Below, piece by piece: positions 17,074 through 25,369 of a DNA stretch of 64,000 nucleotides. Position numbers and translations under genes: made by a program. Source of the stretch: Opitutia bacterium (GTDB lineage: Bacteria > Verrucomicrobiota > Verrucomicrobiia > Opitutales > Seribacteraceae). The number at the start of each line of letters is the position of its first letter. Positions within the stretch are counted from its first letter, which is position 1. The stretch is from NCBI GenBank assembly GCA_002716045.1, contig PAZC01000040.1, forward strand, positions 22,552 through 86,551. The letters are read 5' to 3'. The notes under the pieces were generated by a model. The model was given only the letters and a program-made list of their open reading frames with translations. It did not search any database and had not been told where the DNA came from.

Positions 17074-17580
17074 ATGGGTCGAAAAAGCAGAAAGAAAAAA
17101 GAAAAAAGGCAGGAAAAACTAGTTGTTTTCATCTGCACCGCCAACATATGCAGAAGCCCGATGGCGGAAAAGTTGTTTGAGGAAGCCCTCGCCAAGTCAG
17201 AAACCAAGCAAAACATTCGCGTATTCTCCGCAGGATTGACTGCTGCCAATGGTGACAAGGCATCGGAGAATTCCTGCGAGGCCGTGAAGGAACTCGGTCT
17301 CGATTTGTCCGATCATCGTAGCTCTTCAGTGACTCGCGGCACTTTGCAGAATGCATCGGCTATTTTTTGCATGACGGAATCCCACCGCGCCCTCATGCAC
17401 ATGTATTTCGACCTACCCGAAAATGCCCCAGTCTTCCTGATGCGAGAATTTGTTGAGGACGCCGAAGACAAAGAACTGCCCGATCCATTCGGGCAAGATT
17501 TGGCAACTTACAAGGTATGTCGAGACAAAATGGTCGAGTCACTCCCCTCCATCCTCAAATGGGTGGAAGAAAATTTCTGA
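17074..17580 (+). CDS. Low-molecular-weight protein tyrosine phosphatase family
   Basis: A 168-residue phosphatase with a very basic N-terminal tail (residues 1-15, mostly Lys and Arg) before the fold begins. The P-loop is C21-TANI-C-R27-S, fitting C-x5-R-S, and the general-acid loop is DPFG near residue 141. Family members remove phosphate from tyrosine, or from arginine in the YwlE group. In YwlE the residue at Cys+4 is Thr and gives arginine specificity; here it is Ile25, as in tyrosine phosphatases. It lies 39 bp upstream of glyA. The ywlE gene is also in the glyA neighbourhood in Bacillus, so the gene order may be ancestral even though the specificity residue differs. Confidence 0.88.
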   Translation: MGRKSRKKKEKRQEKLVVFICTANICRSPMAEKLFEEALAKSETKQNIRVFSAGLTAANGDKASENSCEAVKELGLDLSDHRSSSVTRGTLQNASAIFCMTESHRALMHMYFDLPENAPVFLMREFVEDAEDKELPDPFGQDLATYKVCRDKMVESLPSILKWVEENF

Positions 17581-17619
17581 GGTAACGAACTTTACAACAT
17601 CGAACCCAAGATCCAAAAC

Positions 17620-18870
17620 ATGTCATTGAACTCTGCCACTCTTGCAGACCTCGATCCAGCCATCTATCAAGCCATCGAGGACGAAAGAAAACGCCAGCAA
17701 AGTCATCTCGAGTTAATCGCGTCCGAAAACTTCACTTTGCCTGCCATCATGGAAGCAACAGGAAGTGTGCTCACAAACAAGTATGCTGAAGGATATCCCG
17801 CCAAACGCTATTATGGCGGTTGCGAACACGTAGACGTCGCGGAGAGCTTGGCCATCGAGCGGGCAAAGAAGCTTTTCGGGGCCGAGCATGCCAACGTTCA
17901 AGCTCATTCAGGAAGCCAAGCCAACACTGCAGTTTACTTCGCCGTCCTAGATGTCGGTGACAAAATACTCACCATGAGTCTGCAGGACGGAGGTCACCTG
18001 ACCCATGGTCATCCCAAGAACTGCAGCGGCTTTCTTTACGAGGTCGTCAACTACGGGGTAAGCCAGGAAACGGGACGAATAGATTACGACGAAATCGAAA
18101 AGATCGCCCAAGCCGAAAAACCTAAGCTCATCACGGTGGGCGCATCCGCATACCCAAGGACAATTGACTTCGAGCGAATGGGGGAAATCGCCAAGGAATG
18201 CGGAGCCATGCTCCTTGCGGACATTGCTCATATCGCCGGATTAGTGGCAACTGGTCTTCATCCGTCACCAGTTCCACACGCCGACTTTGTGACGACTACC
18301 ACTCATAAGACTCTTCGTGGTCCGCGGGGCGGACTGATGATGTGCCGCGAGGAATATGCCAAGGCAATTGACTCCGCAGTCTTCCCGGGTTCCCAAGGAG
18401 GTCCTCTCATGCATGTGATCGCAGCGAAGGCGGTTTGTTTCGGAGAAGCGGCAAAACCCGAATTCAAAAGTTACCAGGAACAAGTGGTCCTAAACGCAAA
18501 AGCTCTTGCCACTGGATTGTCCAAACGTGAATTGAGCTTGGTCAGCGGAGGCACCGACAATCATCTCATCCTCCTCGACTTGCGACCCTCCCATCCCGAT
18601 CTAACCGGGAAAGTCGCTCAAAACGCTTTGGAGAAAGCCAATATTACACTCAATCGAAACACGGTTCCCGGTGAAAGCCGCAGCCCTTTTCAGGCGAGTG
18701 GCCTGCGAATTGGGTCACCAGCAGTCACGAGTCGGGGCATGAGAGAAGAGCAAATGGCGGAGATCGCCGAAATAATAGCTAACGTACTGGACGATCCCGA
18801 AAATGAAACCGTGCTGGAGGCTGCAAAGGAAAAGACGCTTGCGATTTGCAAGGAATTCCCCTTATATTGA
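17620..18870 (+). CDS. glyA: Serine hydroxymethyltransferase
   Basis: A 416-residue PLP enzyme that interconverts serine and glycine with tetrahydrofolate, the main source of one-carbon units. Recognised by [66 protein letters not shown] and the PLP-lysine motif [14 protein letters not shown]. Length and motif order are standard. Probably co-transcribed with the phosphatase gene upstream (39 bp). The next gene, a pseudopilin, starts 69 bp downstream and may have its own promoter; I saw no clear terminator in between. Confidence 0.97.
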   Translation: MSLNSATLADLDPAIYQAIEDERKRQQSHLELIASENFTLPAIMEATGSVLTNKYAEGYPAKRYYGGCEHVDVAESLAIERAKKLFGAEHANVQAHSGSQANTAVYFAVLDVGDKILTMSLQDGGHLTHGHPKNCSGFLYEVVNYGVSQETGRIDYDEIEKIAQAEKPKLITVGASAYPRTIDFERMGEIAKECGAMLLADIAHIAGLVATGLHPSPVPHADFVTTTTHKTLRGPRGGLMMCREEYAKAIDSAVFPGSQGGPLMHVIAAKAVCFGEAAKPEFKSYQEQVVLNAKALATGLSKRELSLVSGGTDNHLILLDLRPSHPDLTGKVAQNALEKANITLNRNTVPGESRSPFQASGLRIGSPAVTSRGMREEQMAEIAEIIANVLDDPENETVLEAAKEKTLAICKEFPLY

Positions 18871-18939
18871 TATTGAAAATGACTTGAAAGGGAGGCTACC
18901 TAGCCCACCGCCATTATCACCCAAACACTATTCCAAGCC

Positions 18940-19680
18940 ATGAAGAAATCCAAAAAAGGTTTCACGCTAATCGAACTCTTGGTGGTCATCACCATTATTG
19001 GCATCCTAGCTGCCATCGTAATCGCGAATCTCGGTGACGTCACCGATGCAGCTGAGGTGGAGGCCGAAAAAGCCACTATCAAGTCCTTCTACAATACCTT
19101 GCAAACAAAGAAAATTCCGGTCTTCCCAGCCAAGGGGTCAGATGACTTGAAGGAAAGCACAACCGCAGGTTTCGCCGCATGGTTCCGGAAACGCGCCGAT
19201 TTCATCCAGAATGACTTTTGGTACATTGAGTCCGCGGAGGACGTCATTGCCATTGCGGAGGATGAAGACAAGGGTGGCATTCCAACGGGTGCCTCAGGCA
19301 TCGCCAAATCCGACGGCACCTTGTCCACCGACCTGAAGAAAGATCAAAAGGATGCCATGAGCTATTGCATTGCAGTGCCAGGCGGAGGAAACGGTGTGAA
19401 AACGAACCTCAGAAATCTAAAGAACGGCAGCAACTTTCCCATCCTATGGACCAAGGGCCTGAAAAGAGATGGCACTTGGGACGGCGATTCTCCGTGGAGC
19501 GGCAAAGGTGGTCACATTCTTTTCAACGATGGTAGCATCAGATGGTTCGAGGACACGCTGGGAGCTGATGAAAAAGGGGTGTTCACCGACGTCGACACGG
19601 AAGAGAAAACCAAAGACATTCAAGATGCTATTCCCGACCAATGGGAAATCCTCACGCCTGACGGCGGTGGCATCCAATAA
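18940..19680 (+). CDS. Type II secretion/type IV pilin-like pseudopilin
   Basis: A 246-residue secreted protein with a class III (prepilin) leader. The cleavage site is after Gly7 in KKGFTLIELLVV, with Glu12 at the +5 position, and is followed by a hydrophobic helix to about residue 30 (IIGILAAIVIANLG). The rest is soluble. Near the C-terminus GGHILFNDGSIRWF matches the H-x9-DG pattern of pilin-like proteins that are numerous in Verrucomicrobiota and Planctomycetota. Such proteins are cut by a prepilin peptidase and may join a pseudopilus or act alone at the cell surface; no secretion genes are next to it. A strong terminator-like hairpin follows 30 bp after the stop. Confidence 0.85.
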   Translation: MKKSKKGFTLIELLVVITIIGILAAIVIANLGDVTDAAEVEAEKATIKSFYNTLQTKKIPVFPAKGSDDLKESTTAGFAAWFRKRADFIQNDFWYIESAEDVIAIAEDEDKGGIPTGASGIAKSDGTLSTDLKKDQKDAMSYCIAVPGGGNGVKTNLRNLKNGSNFPILWTKGLKRDGTWDGDSPWSGKGGHILFNDGSIRWFEDTLGADEKGVFTDVDTEEKTKDIQDAIPDQWEILTPDGGGIQ

Positions 19681-19710
19681 GCGAGCCTTTTGACAGGTAA
19701 GTCTTTTTTC

Positions 19711-19756
19711 CAAGAACGCCGTGGGTAAATCGAATACCCGCGGCGTTCTTGTTTTT
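19711..19756 (+). terminator. Strong hairpin with T-tract, overlapping the rnr start
   Basis: The arm CAAGAACGCCG at 19711-19721 pairs exactly with CGGCGTTCTTG at 19741-19751. The stem extends inward through a T-G wobble and GGGTA/TACCC to an AATCGAA loop, then TTTTT follows at 19752-19756. It is a canonical rho-independent terminator for the pseudopilin gene, yet the GTG start of rnr (19721) lies inside its 5' arm. Confidence 0.85.
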
Positions 19757-21736
19757 CGACGTAACGGCAAAGCCCACGTCGAGGTAGGTCAAGGCCGTAA
19801 ATTCCTACAACTGACGAGGTCGGGAACCAGAACCGGGCTTCATGGCGATGAAGTGGAAATACGTCCATTGGCCCGAAAAAAAGGGGATAGGCGAAAACAA
19901 AGAACGCCGAACAGACCCCGACATGAAGTGGTCAAGATCCTGAATCGATCCTTAGATCAATTTCTGGGCTATGCAAAACGAGAGGGTGATCGCTGGATAA
20001 TTCGGCCTGAAGATGGAAGAATTCACGTCAATTTTTCCGTTTCGGGCAAGCTTCCCAGAAAACTGAAGGAAGGTAACAAGGTTTTGGTGCAATTCACCAA
20101 GTGGGACCAACCACGTAGGACACCGCTTTGTCGTGTATTGAGAGTTCTTGGACCAGCTGGAGATTCCATGACCGATCACTTGGGAATCCTCGCAAAGTAC
20201 AAGCTGCCCTCACATTTCCCCAAACAAGCGGTTAAAGAACTCGACGCAATTCCCGATAAAGTTCGGGCAACCGATACAAAAGGGCGGCTAGACCTGCGGG
20301 AACGCTTCACCCTAACCGTGGATCCCATCGACGCCCGTGACTTTGACGATGCTCTTTCCGTGCACCTGCTGAAGGGTGGCAACGTAGAGGTAGGCGTTCA
20401 CATCGCAGACGTATCAGCTTATGTTCGAGCAGGCACTGCCCTCGACAACGAAGCTTACCGGCGGGGGAACTCAACCTACTTGGTGGGAGAAGTCGTCCCC
20501 ATGTTGCCTAAGCAACTTTCAAATGGCATATGCAGCCTAGTGGAAGGCGAGGATCGCCTGACTAAATCGGTTCTCTATACCTTCGACGGCAAAGGGGAAA
20601 TACTTGGGCGACAATTGGCTGAAACAATAATATGCAGCGACAAACGCCTCACCTACGAGCAAGCCAAGCTCTTAATGGACGAAAAAGACCTCTCCAAAGT
20701 GCGTTCCGCCAAGCCTCCTGAAAGTCGATACTCAGGCGCCCCGGGGACACCTCTTGAGAAAGTTCCGGAAAAAAAACTTCTCCAGCTACAATCCAGTCTA
20801 CGCAAACTATGGAAACTAGCTGAAAGTTTGAGACGAGGAAGATTGAGCCGAGGTGCTCTGGACCTTGGCGGAGAGGAAGTGAAAATTCTGGTGGATGATC
20901 GAGGGAGACCCGAGCGGATGATGAGAATGGTCAATGACGAAAGCCATCAACTGATCGAGGAATTCATGCTCCTTGCCAATGAAACAGTGGCCAAGGAATT
21001 CAAGCGGCTCAAGCGCCCAGCTCTCCACCGCGTCCACGATGAACCAGACCCCGAGAAACTCGACGAATTGCGAAGCTTCGCATCTATGTTCGGTATATCT
21101 TGCGGTGACCTGAATCACCGCAAAGCCATGACCAAGTTAGGCAAGTCGATCAAGGGTCACCCCTTGTCCCAAGTGCTGCGCATCAAACTCTTGCGAAGCC
21201 TTCGCAAAGCCTGCTATCGATCCAGTCCGGATGGGCATTATGGATTGGCTAAAAAAGACTATCTTCACTTCACTTCACCCATCCGTCGCTACGTCGACCT
21301 GATTGTTCACCGTATTCTGGAATCTCATCTACGTAATTCACGCAAAACCAGTCACTCGTATGGACGCCTGGACGGCATCGCGAAACACATTTCGGAGACC
21401 GAACGCAACAGCATCGATGCAGAACGGGAATCAAAGAAGACAAAGCTTGTCGCTTACTATGCCCGCGAAATAGAGGAGAATAATCTTCGTGAACATAAAG
21501 CGACAATTACTCAAATCGGTCGGAAGGGGTTCTTCGTGGAACTCGATGAAAGCCTTGCCCAAGGATTCGTCGCTCTTCGAACACTTCCTCGGCACGAAGG
21601 CTATCGTGTCTCCACCAACGAAACGGCAATCACAGCTCGGAACTCAAAGAACACCCTGAATATCGGACAAACTATCAAAGTAGTGATTGACCGCATCGAT
21701 CGTGATGAAAAACTACTCGATTTCCGCCTCGCATAG
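19721..21736 (+). CDS. rnr: Ribonuclease R (RNase II/RNB family exoribonuclease)
   Basis: A 671-residue 3'-5' exoribonuclease that degrades structured RNA and works in RNA quality control. An N-terminal cold-shock-like region (GVLVFRRNGKAHV to GDEVEIRPL) is followed by a second OB domain. The RNB catalytic domain has DPIDARDFDDALSV with its metal-binding Asp residues, then GVHIADVSAYV, and HFTSPIRRYVDLIVHR. A C-terminal S1 domain ends in DRDEKLLDFRLA. It is somewhat shorter than E. coli RNase R and lacks a basic tail. In-frame stops upstream leave GTG 19721 as the only sensible start, with no Shine-Dalgarno at normal spacing. That codon lies within a terminator hairpin, which suggests attenuation or structure-controlled initiation. 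Confidence 0.93.
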   Translation: MGKSNTRGVLVFRRNGKAHVEVGQGRKFLQLTRSGTRTGLHGDEVEIRPLARKKGDRRKQRTPNRPRHEVVKILNRSLDQFLGYAKREGDRWIIRPEDGRIHVNFSVSGKLPRKLKEGNKVLVQFTKWDQPRRTPLCRVLRVLGPAGDSMTDHLGILAKYKLPSHFPKQAVKELDAIPDKVRATDTKGRLDLRERFTLTVDPIDARDFDDALSVHLLKGGNVEVGVHIADVSAYVRAGTALDNEAYRRGNSTYLVGEVVPMLPKQLSNGICSLVEGEDRLTKSVLYTFDGKGEILGRQLAETIICSDKRLTYEQAKLLMDEKDLSKVRSAKPPESRYSGAPGTPLEKVPEKKLLQLQSSLRKLWKLAESLRRGRLSRGALDLGGEEVKILVDDRGRPERMMRMVNDESHQLIEEFMLLANETVAKEFKRLKRPALHRVHDEPDPEKLDELRSFASMFGISCGDLNHRKAMTKLGKSIKGHPLSQVLRIKLLRSLRKACYRSSPDGHYGLAKKDYLHFTSPIRRYVDLIVHRILESHLRNSRKTSHSYGRLDGIAKHISETERNSIDAERESKKTKLVAYYAREIEENNLREHKATITQIGRKGFFVELDESLAQGFVALRTLPRHEGYRVSTNETAITARNSKNTLNIGQTIKVVIDRIDRDEKLLDFRLA

Positions 21737-21767
21737 CTAACAACAATAGCCTTTTCATAAAATAAAG

Positions 21768-22292
21768 ATGCATCACAACTACCAAGATACACTGGTTCGG
21801 ATTTGGAACGATGCCGTGGAGCGTTACAAACAAGGACACACGAAGACCGAGGGCTTCCTTGATGAGGAAGAACTGGGATTTATCGAATCCATTGGCATGA
21901 ACCTAATGGATGTCTTTGATTTCGCGGAGGACTGGGTTTGCGAAGGATCGCCCGACTTGGCAACCTTCTTGCTGATTCATGACGCCCGGCGAGATTACTT
22001 CCTCAGAGAACAAGACAGTCAACGCTCTGAAAACCAACTTGACTCCTCCACCCTGCCGGCCAAGACGGATGAGGTTCAAGGCATCCGTTGGTTGCCACGC
22101 ATCATACCAAAGGCAAGAGCCAAGCTACGAGGCGAACTACCACCTGATACGATGTTTTGTTGTGGAGGGGATCGTAATTTTTTCCAAATCAACAATGTCC
22201 ATCCCAGTGAATTTCTCCGGGTGGTTCGAGAAGCCGGGGAAAATGATTCCATCATCATAGACTGGGTGGTGGAACGAAGTTCGAAAACCTGA
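21768..22292 (+). CDS. DUF5069-like protein
   Basis: A 174-residue protein without an assigned biochemical function. The second half has the pattern LPRIIPKARAKLRGELP, then a variable turn and FFQINNVHPSEFLRVV. This resembles the DUF5069 family, short proteins seen mostly in Verrucomicrobiota and Planctomycetota. The first 100 residues are acidic and helical in appearance (LDEEELGFIESIGMNLMDVFDFAEDW). No signal peptide or membrane helix is visible, so it is probably cytoplasmic. It lies between rnr (31 bp) and the dapF homologue (9 bp) on the same strand, suggesting one transcript, but this does not point to a clear role. Confidence 0.65.
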   Translation: MHHNYQDTLVRIWNDAVERYKQGHTKTEGFLDEEELGFIESIGMNLMDVFDFAEDWVCEGSPDLATFLLIHDARRDYFLREQDSQRSENQLDSSTLPAKTDEVQGIRWLPRIIPKARAKLRGELPPDTMFCCGGDRNFFQINNVHPSEFLRVVREAGENDSIIIDWVVERSSKT

Positions 22293-22301
22293 AGAGTCGC
22301 A

Positions 22302-23141
22302 ATGAATTTTGAGAAATATCACGCCCTCGGAAACGACTACCTGGTCCTCGATCCAAAAGATGGATCAGAGTTTCCCTCGGAGAAAGAAATCATTCGCATA
22401 TGCCACCGAAACTTCGGGTTAGGTTCCGACGGCATCCTGTGGGGCCCATTCCCTTGCGACGAGGCGAACTTCGGCCTGCGCATACTGAATCCCGACGGAA
22501 GTGAAGCCGAGAAGAGCGGCAACGGTCTGCGAATCTTCGCACGCTACCTGCGAGACCAAGGCAAAGTGGGGACTGAACCATTCAGCGTTCACACATTGGG
22601 AGGCATAGTGACTTGCGATGTCTCGGAAGACGCATCCTCGATCTCCGTTGAAATGGGGCAAGTCAGTTTTCGAAGCGACGTAATACCCGTCAATCTGGAA
22701 GGAGAAGCCCGCGAAGTACTTGACGAAGCAATCGAAGTAGCCGGTCACTCTCTCCAATATTATGCGGCCACCATCGGGAATCCCCATTGTGTAATCCCAA
22801 TGGAGGAAGTGAGCGAATCTTTTGTTCGCGAGATCGGCAACGATCTCGAAAACCACCCGATATTTCCCAATAGAACGAACTTGCAACTCCTTCAGGTATT
22901 GGATCGGAACAATATCAGGATCGAGATTTGGGAACGAGGAGCCGGCTATACCTTGGCCTCGGGCAGCAGCAGCTCCGCAGCTGGCGCGGTGGCTCGCAAA
23001 ATAGGCGCTTGTGATAATGAAATCACTGTCCACATGCCGGGCGGACAAATAGAATTACGAATAGACGACGATTTCAACGTCACCATGAAAGGGCCGGCTA
23101 CCCGGGTGGGAGCAATGGCCCTTGACCAAGAGTGCCTTTGA
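22302..23141 (+). CDS. dapF: Diaminopimelate epimerase homologue lacking both catalytic cysteines
   Basis: A 279-residue member of the DapF fold with the two pseudo-symmetrical halves. In known DapF two cysteines act as base and acid, in the motifs CGNG and ACGSG. Here the matching motifs are KSGNGLR (Ser72) and LASGSSSS (Ser220), so both cysteines are serine. The rest of the ligand pocket is kept: HALGNDYLV at the start, NPDGSEAE, TIGNPHCV and ERGAGYT. The sequence overall is well conserved and not decayed, so it is not a pseudogene. DapF proper turns LL-DAP into meso-DAP for lysine and peptidoglycan. Whether this variant does so is uncertain; it could be a serine-based variant, another isomerase, or non-catalytic. 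The gene symbol marks homology only. Confidence 0.75.
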   Translation: MNFEKYHALGNDYLVLDPKDGSEFPSEKEIIRICHRNFGLGSDGILWGPFPCDEANFGLRILNPDGSEAEKSGNGLRIFARYLRDQGKVGTEPFSVHTLGGIVTCDVSEDASSISVEMGQVSFRSDVIPVNLEGEAREVLDEAIEVAGHSLQYYAATIGNPHCVIPMEEVSESFVREIGNDLENHPIFPNRTNLQLLQVLDRNNIRIEIWERGAGYTLASGSSSSAAGAVARKIGACDNEITVHMPGGQIELRIDDDFNVTMKGPATRVGAMALDQECL

Positions 23142-23176
23142 GAAACTGGCAAGGGACAATCCCTTCCAGATCTCAA

Positions 23177-23920
23177 TCAACATGGTTTTCGGGCCACCCA
23201 GAAACGACATTCATCAGAAAATTCACGCACGGGCTCAGATTCAATCGCCACTTGGGACCTAAGGACGTCAGCCTCGAGCTTGAACCCGATCGACTTCAGA
23301 TCTTTCACAACGTCATTCTTTGCTGGCACATGAATGAAGAGATTTCCTAGTTTCGTTGGTTCATAGCGATCACCGTACTCACCGAGATCCTTGGCTTGCT
23401 TCCCTTTTTTCCACCGTTCGCGTTCTTGTTTCCAGAACTTCTTCCACTTGGTCATTTCACGTTCATGAGTGGTAAAGACAAAGTAGGATCCCGGACTGAG
23501 CACACGAAAAACTTCCTTTAGGGCGGCACGGCGCCTGTCGCGGCCAGGAATCTGCATGAGGCCGTTAAAGCCAAAAATAGCTCCCTCGAACAAATTATCG
23601 GAAAAAGGAAGCTCAGTGGCATCTGCTACTTGAAAAGATAAGCCAACTTGGCGGATGCGAGCAATTTGGCGGGCTTTCTTTATCATTTTTTTAGAAAAAT
23701 CGATGCCCAATAGATTCTTGTACCCAAGCTCGTTCAATCCAAAGCAAATACGACCACAACCACAACCAACCTCCAGAATACTTGCCTTGGAGTCACCAAA
23801 AACACGCTCGAAGATTTTTGCCTCGGAAACCCACAACCCAACAGATGAGGTGGCCTTGGCGTAATAATCAACCACGGTGTCCGACAAATAGTATTCCTTC
23901 ACCTTGTCAACTTGCATCAC
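23177..23920 (-). CDS. Class I SAM-dependent methyltransferase
   Basis: A 247-residue Rossmann-fold methyltransferase. Motif I, which binds S-adenosylmethionine, is ILEVGCGCGRICFGL near residue 50. It is followed by LLGIDFSKKMIKKAR (motif post I), VADATELPFSDNLFE and the hydrophobic FGFNGLMQIP, then LKEVFRVLSPGSYFVFTTH. A basic segment around residues 160-180 (WKKFWKQERERWKKGK) could contact a nucleic acid or anionic substrate. The substrate cannot be inferred. It converges with the dapF homologue (35 bp between stops) and is divergent from rplU. Confidence 0.85.
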   Translation of the reverse strand: MMQVDKVKEYYLSDTVVDYYAKATSSVGLWVSEAKIFERVFGDSKASILEVGCGCGRICFGLNELGYKNLLGIDFSKKMIKKARQIARIRQVGLSFQVADATELPFSDNLFEGAIFGFNGLMQIPGRDRRRAALKEVFRVLSPGSYFVFTTHEREMTKWKKFWKQERERWKKGKQAKDLGEYGDRYEPTKLGNLFIHVPAKNDVVKDLKSIGFKLEADVLRSQVAIESEPVREFSDECRFWVARKPC

Positions 23921-23967
23921 GAATACCTTTTACATAACTTCTTTTTCTTGGGCCACAACCTTCATTA

Positions 23968-23981
23968 CTAGGTTAACCTAG
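23968..23981. promoter_or_regulatory. Perfect 14-bp palindrome in the methyltransferase/rplU gap
   Basis: CTAGGTTAACCTAG is fully self-complementary and lies between two divergent start codons. It is of operator size, but a protein binding it is unknown and chance cannot be excluded. Confidence 0.3.
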
Positions 23982-23988
23982 AAACATC

Positions 23989-24017
23989 TTGCCATAGAGG
24001 GCCTAAATCTCTTTTAT
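23989..24017 (+). promoter_or_regulatory. rplU: Possible sigma70-type promoter for rplU-rpmA
   Basis: TTGCCA at 23989-23994 and TTTTAT at 24012-24017 are separated by 17 bp. The -10 match is weak and the implied leader before ATG 24034 is only about 10 bases. Confidence 0.3.
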
Positions 24018-24033
24018 CTATCCTTTTTCCGAA

Positions 24034-24351
24034 ATGAAAGCGACTGTCCAGACACAAGGTCGACAATTCACCGTCGAAAAGGGTGACAAATTCACCGTTA
24101 ATCGTTTCAAAGAAACGGAAGCCGGTGACGTGGTCGAGCTTGATCAAGTGCTAATGGTAATCGACGAGGGCAAGGCAACCTTTGGTTCACCCTACCTTGA
24201 GGGAACCGTTGTCAAAGCAAAGATTCTTGAAAACAAGAAAGATCGTAAGATTATGGTTTTCAAGAAGAAGCGTCGAAAAGGATACAAGCGTCGCAAGGGA
24301 CATCGACAACGTGTTTCCGTAATTGAAATCGAGTCCATAGAAACAAAGTAA
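24034..24351 (+). CDS. rplU: 50S ribosomal protein L21
   Basis: A 105-residue ribosomal protein that binds 23S rRNA. It has the N-terminal [18 protein letters not shown] strand, VELDQVLMV, and the family signature near the C-terminus, [20 protein letters not shown], rich in Arg and Lys. Length is typical. No Shine-Dalgarno sequence precedes the ATG (the upstream bases are TATCCTTTTTCCGAA), which is unusual for a highly expressed gene and may reflect a different initiation preference in this lineage. It is the first gene of the usual rplU-rpmA pair, 15 bp ahead of rpmA. Confidence 0.98.
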   Translation: MKATVQTQGRQFTVEKGDKFTVNRFKETEAGDVVELDQVLMVIDEGKATFGSPYLEGTVVKAKILENKKDRKIMVFKKKRRKGYKRRKGHRQRVSVIEIESIETK

Positions 24352-24366
24352 CCGGAGAACGAGAAA

Positions 24367-24615
24367 ATGGCTCACAAGAAGGGACAAGGAACTTCCAAGA
24401 ACGGGCGTGACAGCAACAGCAAGCGCTTGGGCGTAAAGAAATTCGGCGGGCAATCCGTCATAGCGGGCAACATCATTTTAAGGCAAAGAGGCACGCGCTA
24501 TCACCCTGGTGACAACGTGGGTATGGGTCGAGATTTCACCCTCTTCGCCCTTACCGAAGGCCAAGTGGAATTCGACAAACCTCACCGCAAGGTGAACGTT
24601 GTAGAAGTAGCCTAA
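24367..24615 (+). CDS. rpmA: 50S ribosomal protein L27
   Basis: An 82-residue ribosomal protein whose N-terminal tail reaches the peptidyl transferase centre. It begins [20 protein letters not shown], followed by LGVKKFGGQ and [19 protein letters not shown], all standard for L27. Here the chain starts directly with the mature sequence, so there is no N-terminal extension of the kind removed by Prp protease in Firmicutes. A CGGAG element about 11 bases before the ATG may serve as ribosome binding site. It follows rplU by 15 bp. Confidence 0.98.
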   Translation: MAHKKGQGTSKNGRDSNSKRLGVKKFGGQSVIAGNIILRQRGTRYHPGDNVGMGRDFTLFALTEGQVEFDKPHRKVNVVEVA

Positions 24616-24658
24616 GGAAGCAAACCCGGGACCGGGGCATTGCAAATTAAAGTCCCCC

Positions 24659-25354
24659 GTGGAAGAAAACCTCCAAGAGGATTCTCCCTACCTCAATTTC
24701 GAGGAAACCCGCGTATTGGGATCTCTGGCTGAAAAAGCCATCATTACACCGGAAAACTATCCGATCTCTCTCAATGCTCTGACCAATGCTTGCAATCAAA
24801 AGACAAGTCGGTACCCCAGAACGGAACTGGTGGACGAGGAAGTACAAGAGGCACTAGACTCACTGAGATACAAAAAACTCGTCATGCGAGTGGACTTGGC
24901 CAGTTCACGGATACCTCGATTTGAGCATAGGATTCCAGAAACCCTGAATTTAGATAAAGGCCAAACGGCTCTGTTAATTGTTCTTATGTTGCGCGGTCCC
25001 CAAACCATCGGAGAATTGCGTACAAGAGTCGAACGCATGCATCCATTTGCGGACTTGGAAGACGTCGAAGAAACACTCACCGCAATGAGACAGCGAGAAG
25101 TCCCGTTGACCGAGGCACTCGAACCAGCAACAGGGCAAAAAGAAATTCGATACTATCATTTACTGACAGACCCACCGGAAATCGAGGAGACGGCAGGCAT
25201 GGTATATGTACCGGCACCCGACCGCAAAGTGAGCCAAGTGGAAGATATTTCGCAACAGATCGAAAGGATGCGTGAGGAAATCGATGCCCTTCGCAGCGAA
25301 CTAAGGGAAACCACCGACTCCTTCCGGGAATTCAAGAAACAGTTCGGGGAATGA
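24659..25354 (+). CDS. YceH family protein (DUF480)
   Basis: A 231-residue protein matching the YceH/DUF480 family, which has two winged-helix domains and unknown function. Conserved features include RVLGSLAEKAIITPENYPISLNAL at the N-terminus, ACNQKTSR, and in the second domain LLIVLMLRGPQTIGELRTR, followed by a segment for the loop LEPATGQKE. The last 45 residues (QVEDISQQIERMREEIDALRSEL onward) look like a coiled coil. The start is GTG 24659. Winged helices suggest nucleic-acid or protein contacts, but that is inference. It lies 43 bp after rpmA and converges with the GDP-fucose synthase gene. Confidence 0.88.
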   Translation: MEENLQEDSPYLNFEETRVLGSLAEKAIITPENYPISLNALTNACNQKTSRYPRTELVDEEVQEALDSLRYKKLVMRVDLASSRIPRFEHRIPETLNLDKGQTALLIVLMLRGPQTIGELRTRVERMHPFADLEDVEETLTAMRQREVPLTEALEPATGQKEIRYYHLLTDPPEIEETAGMVYVPAPDRKVSQVEDISQQIERMREEIDALRSELRETTDSFREFKKQFGE

Positions 25355-25369
25355 AATGACCAAGGAACC

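Noticed and set aside
22419..23048. A 209-codon minus-strand frame
   Set aside because: Antisense to the dapF homologue; that gene's motifs show which strand is coding.
23151..23165. Hairpin AAGGGA-CAA-TCCCTT between the dapF homologue and the methyltransferase gene
   Set aside because: The 6-bp stem is short and lacks a T-tract on either strand, so it is not a convincing terminator.
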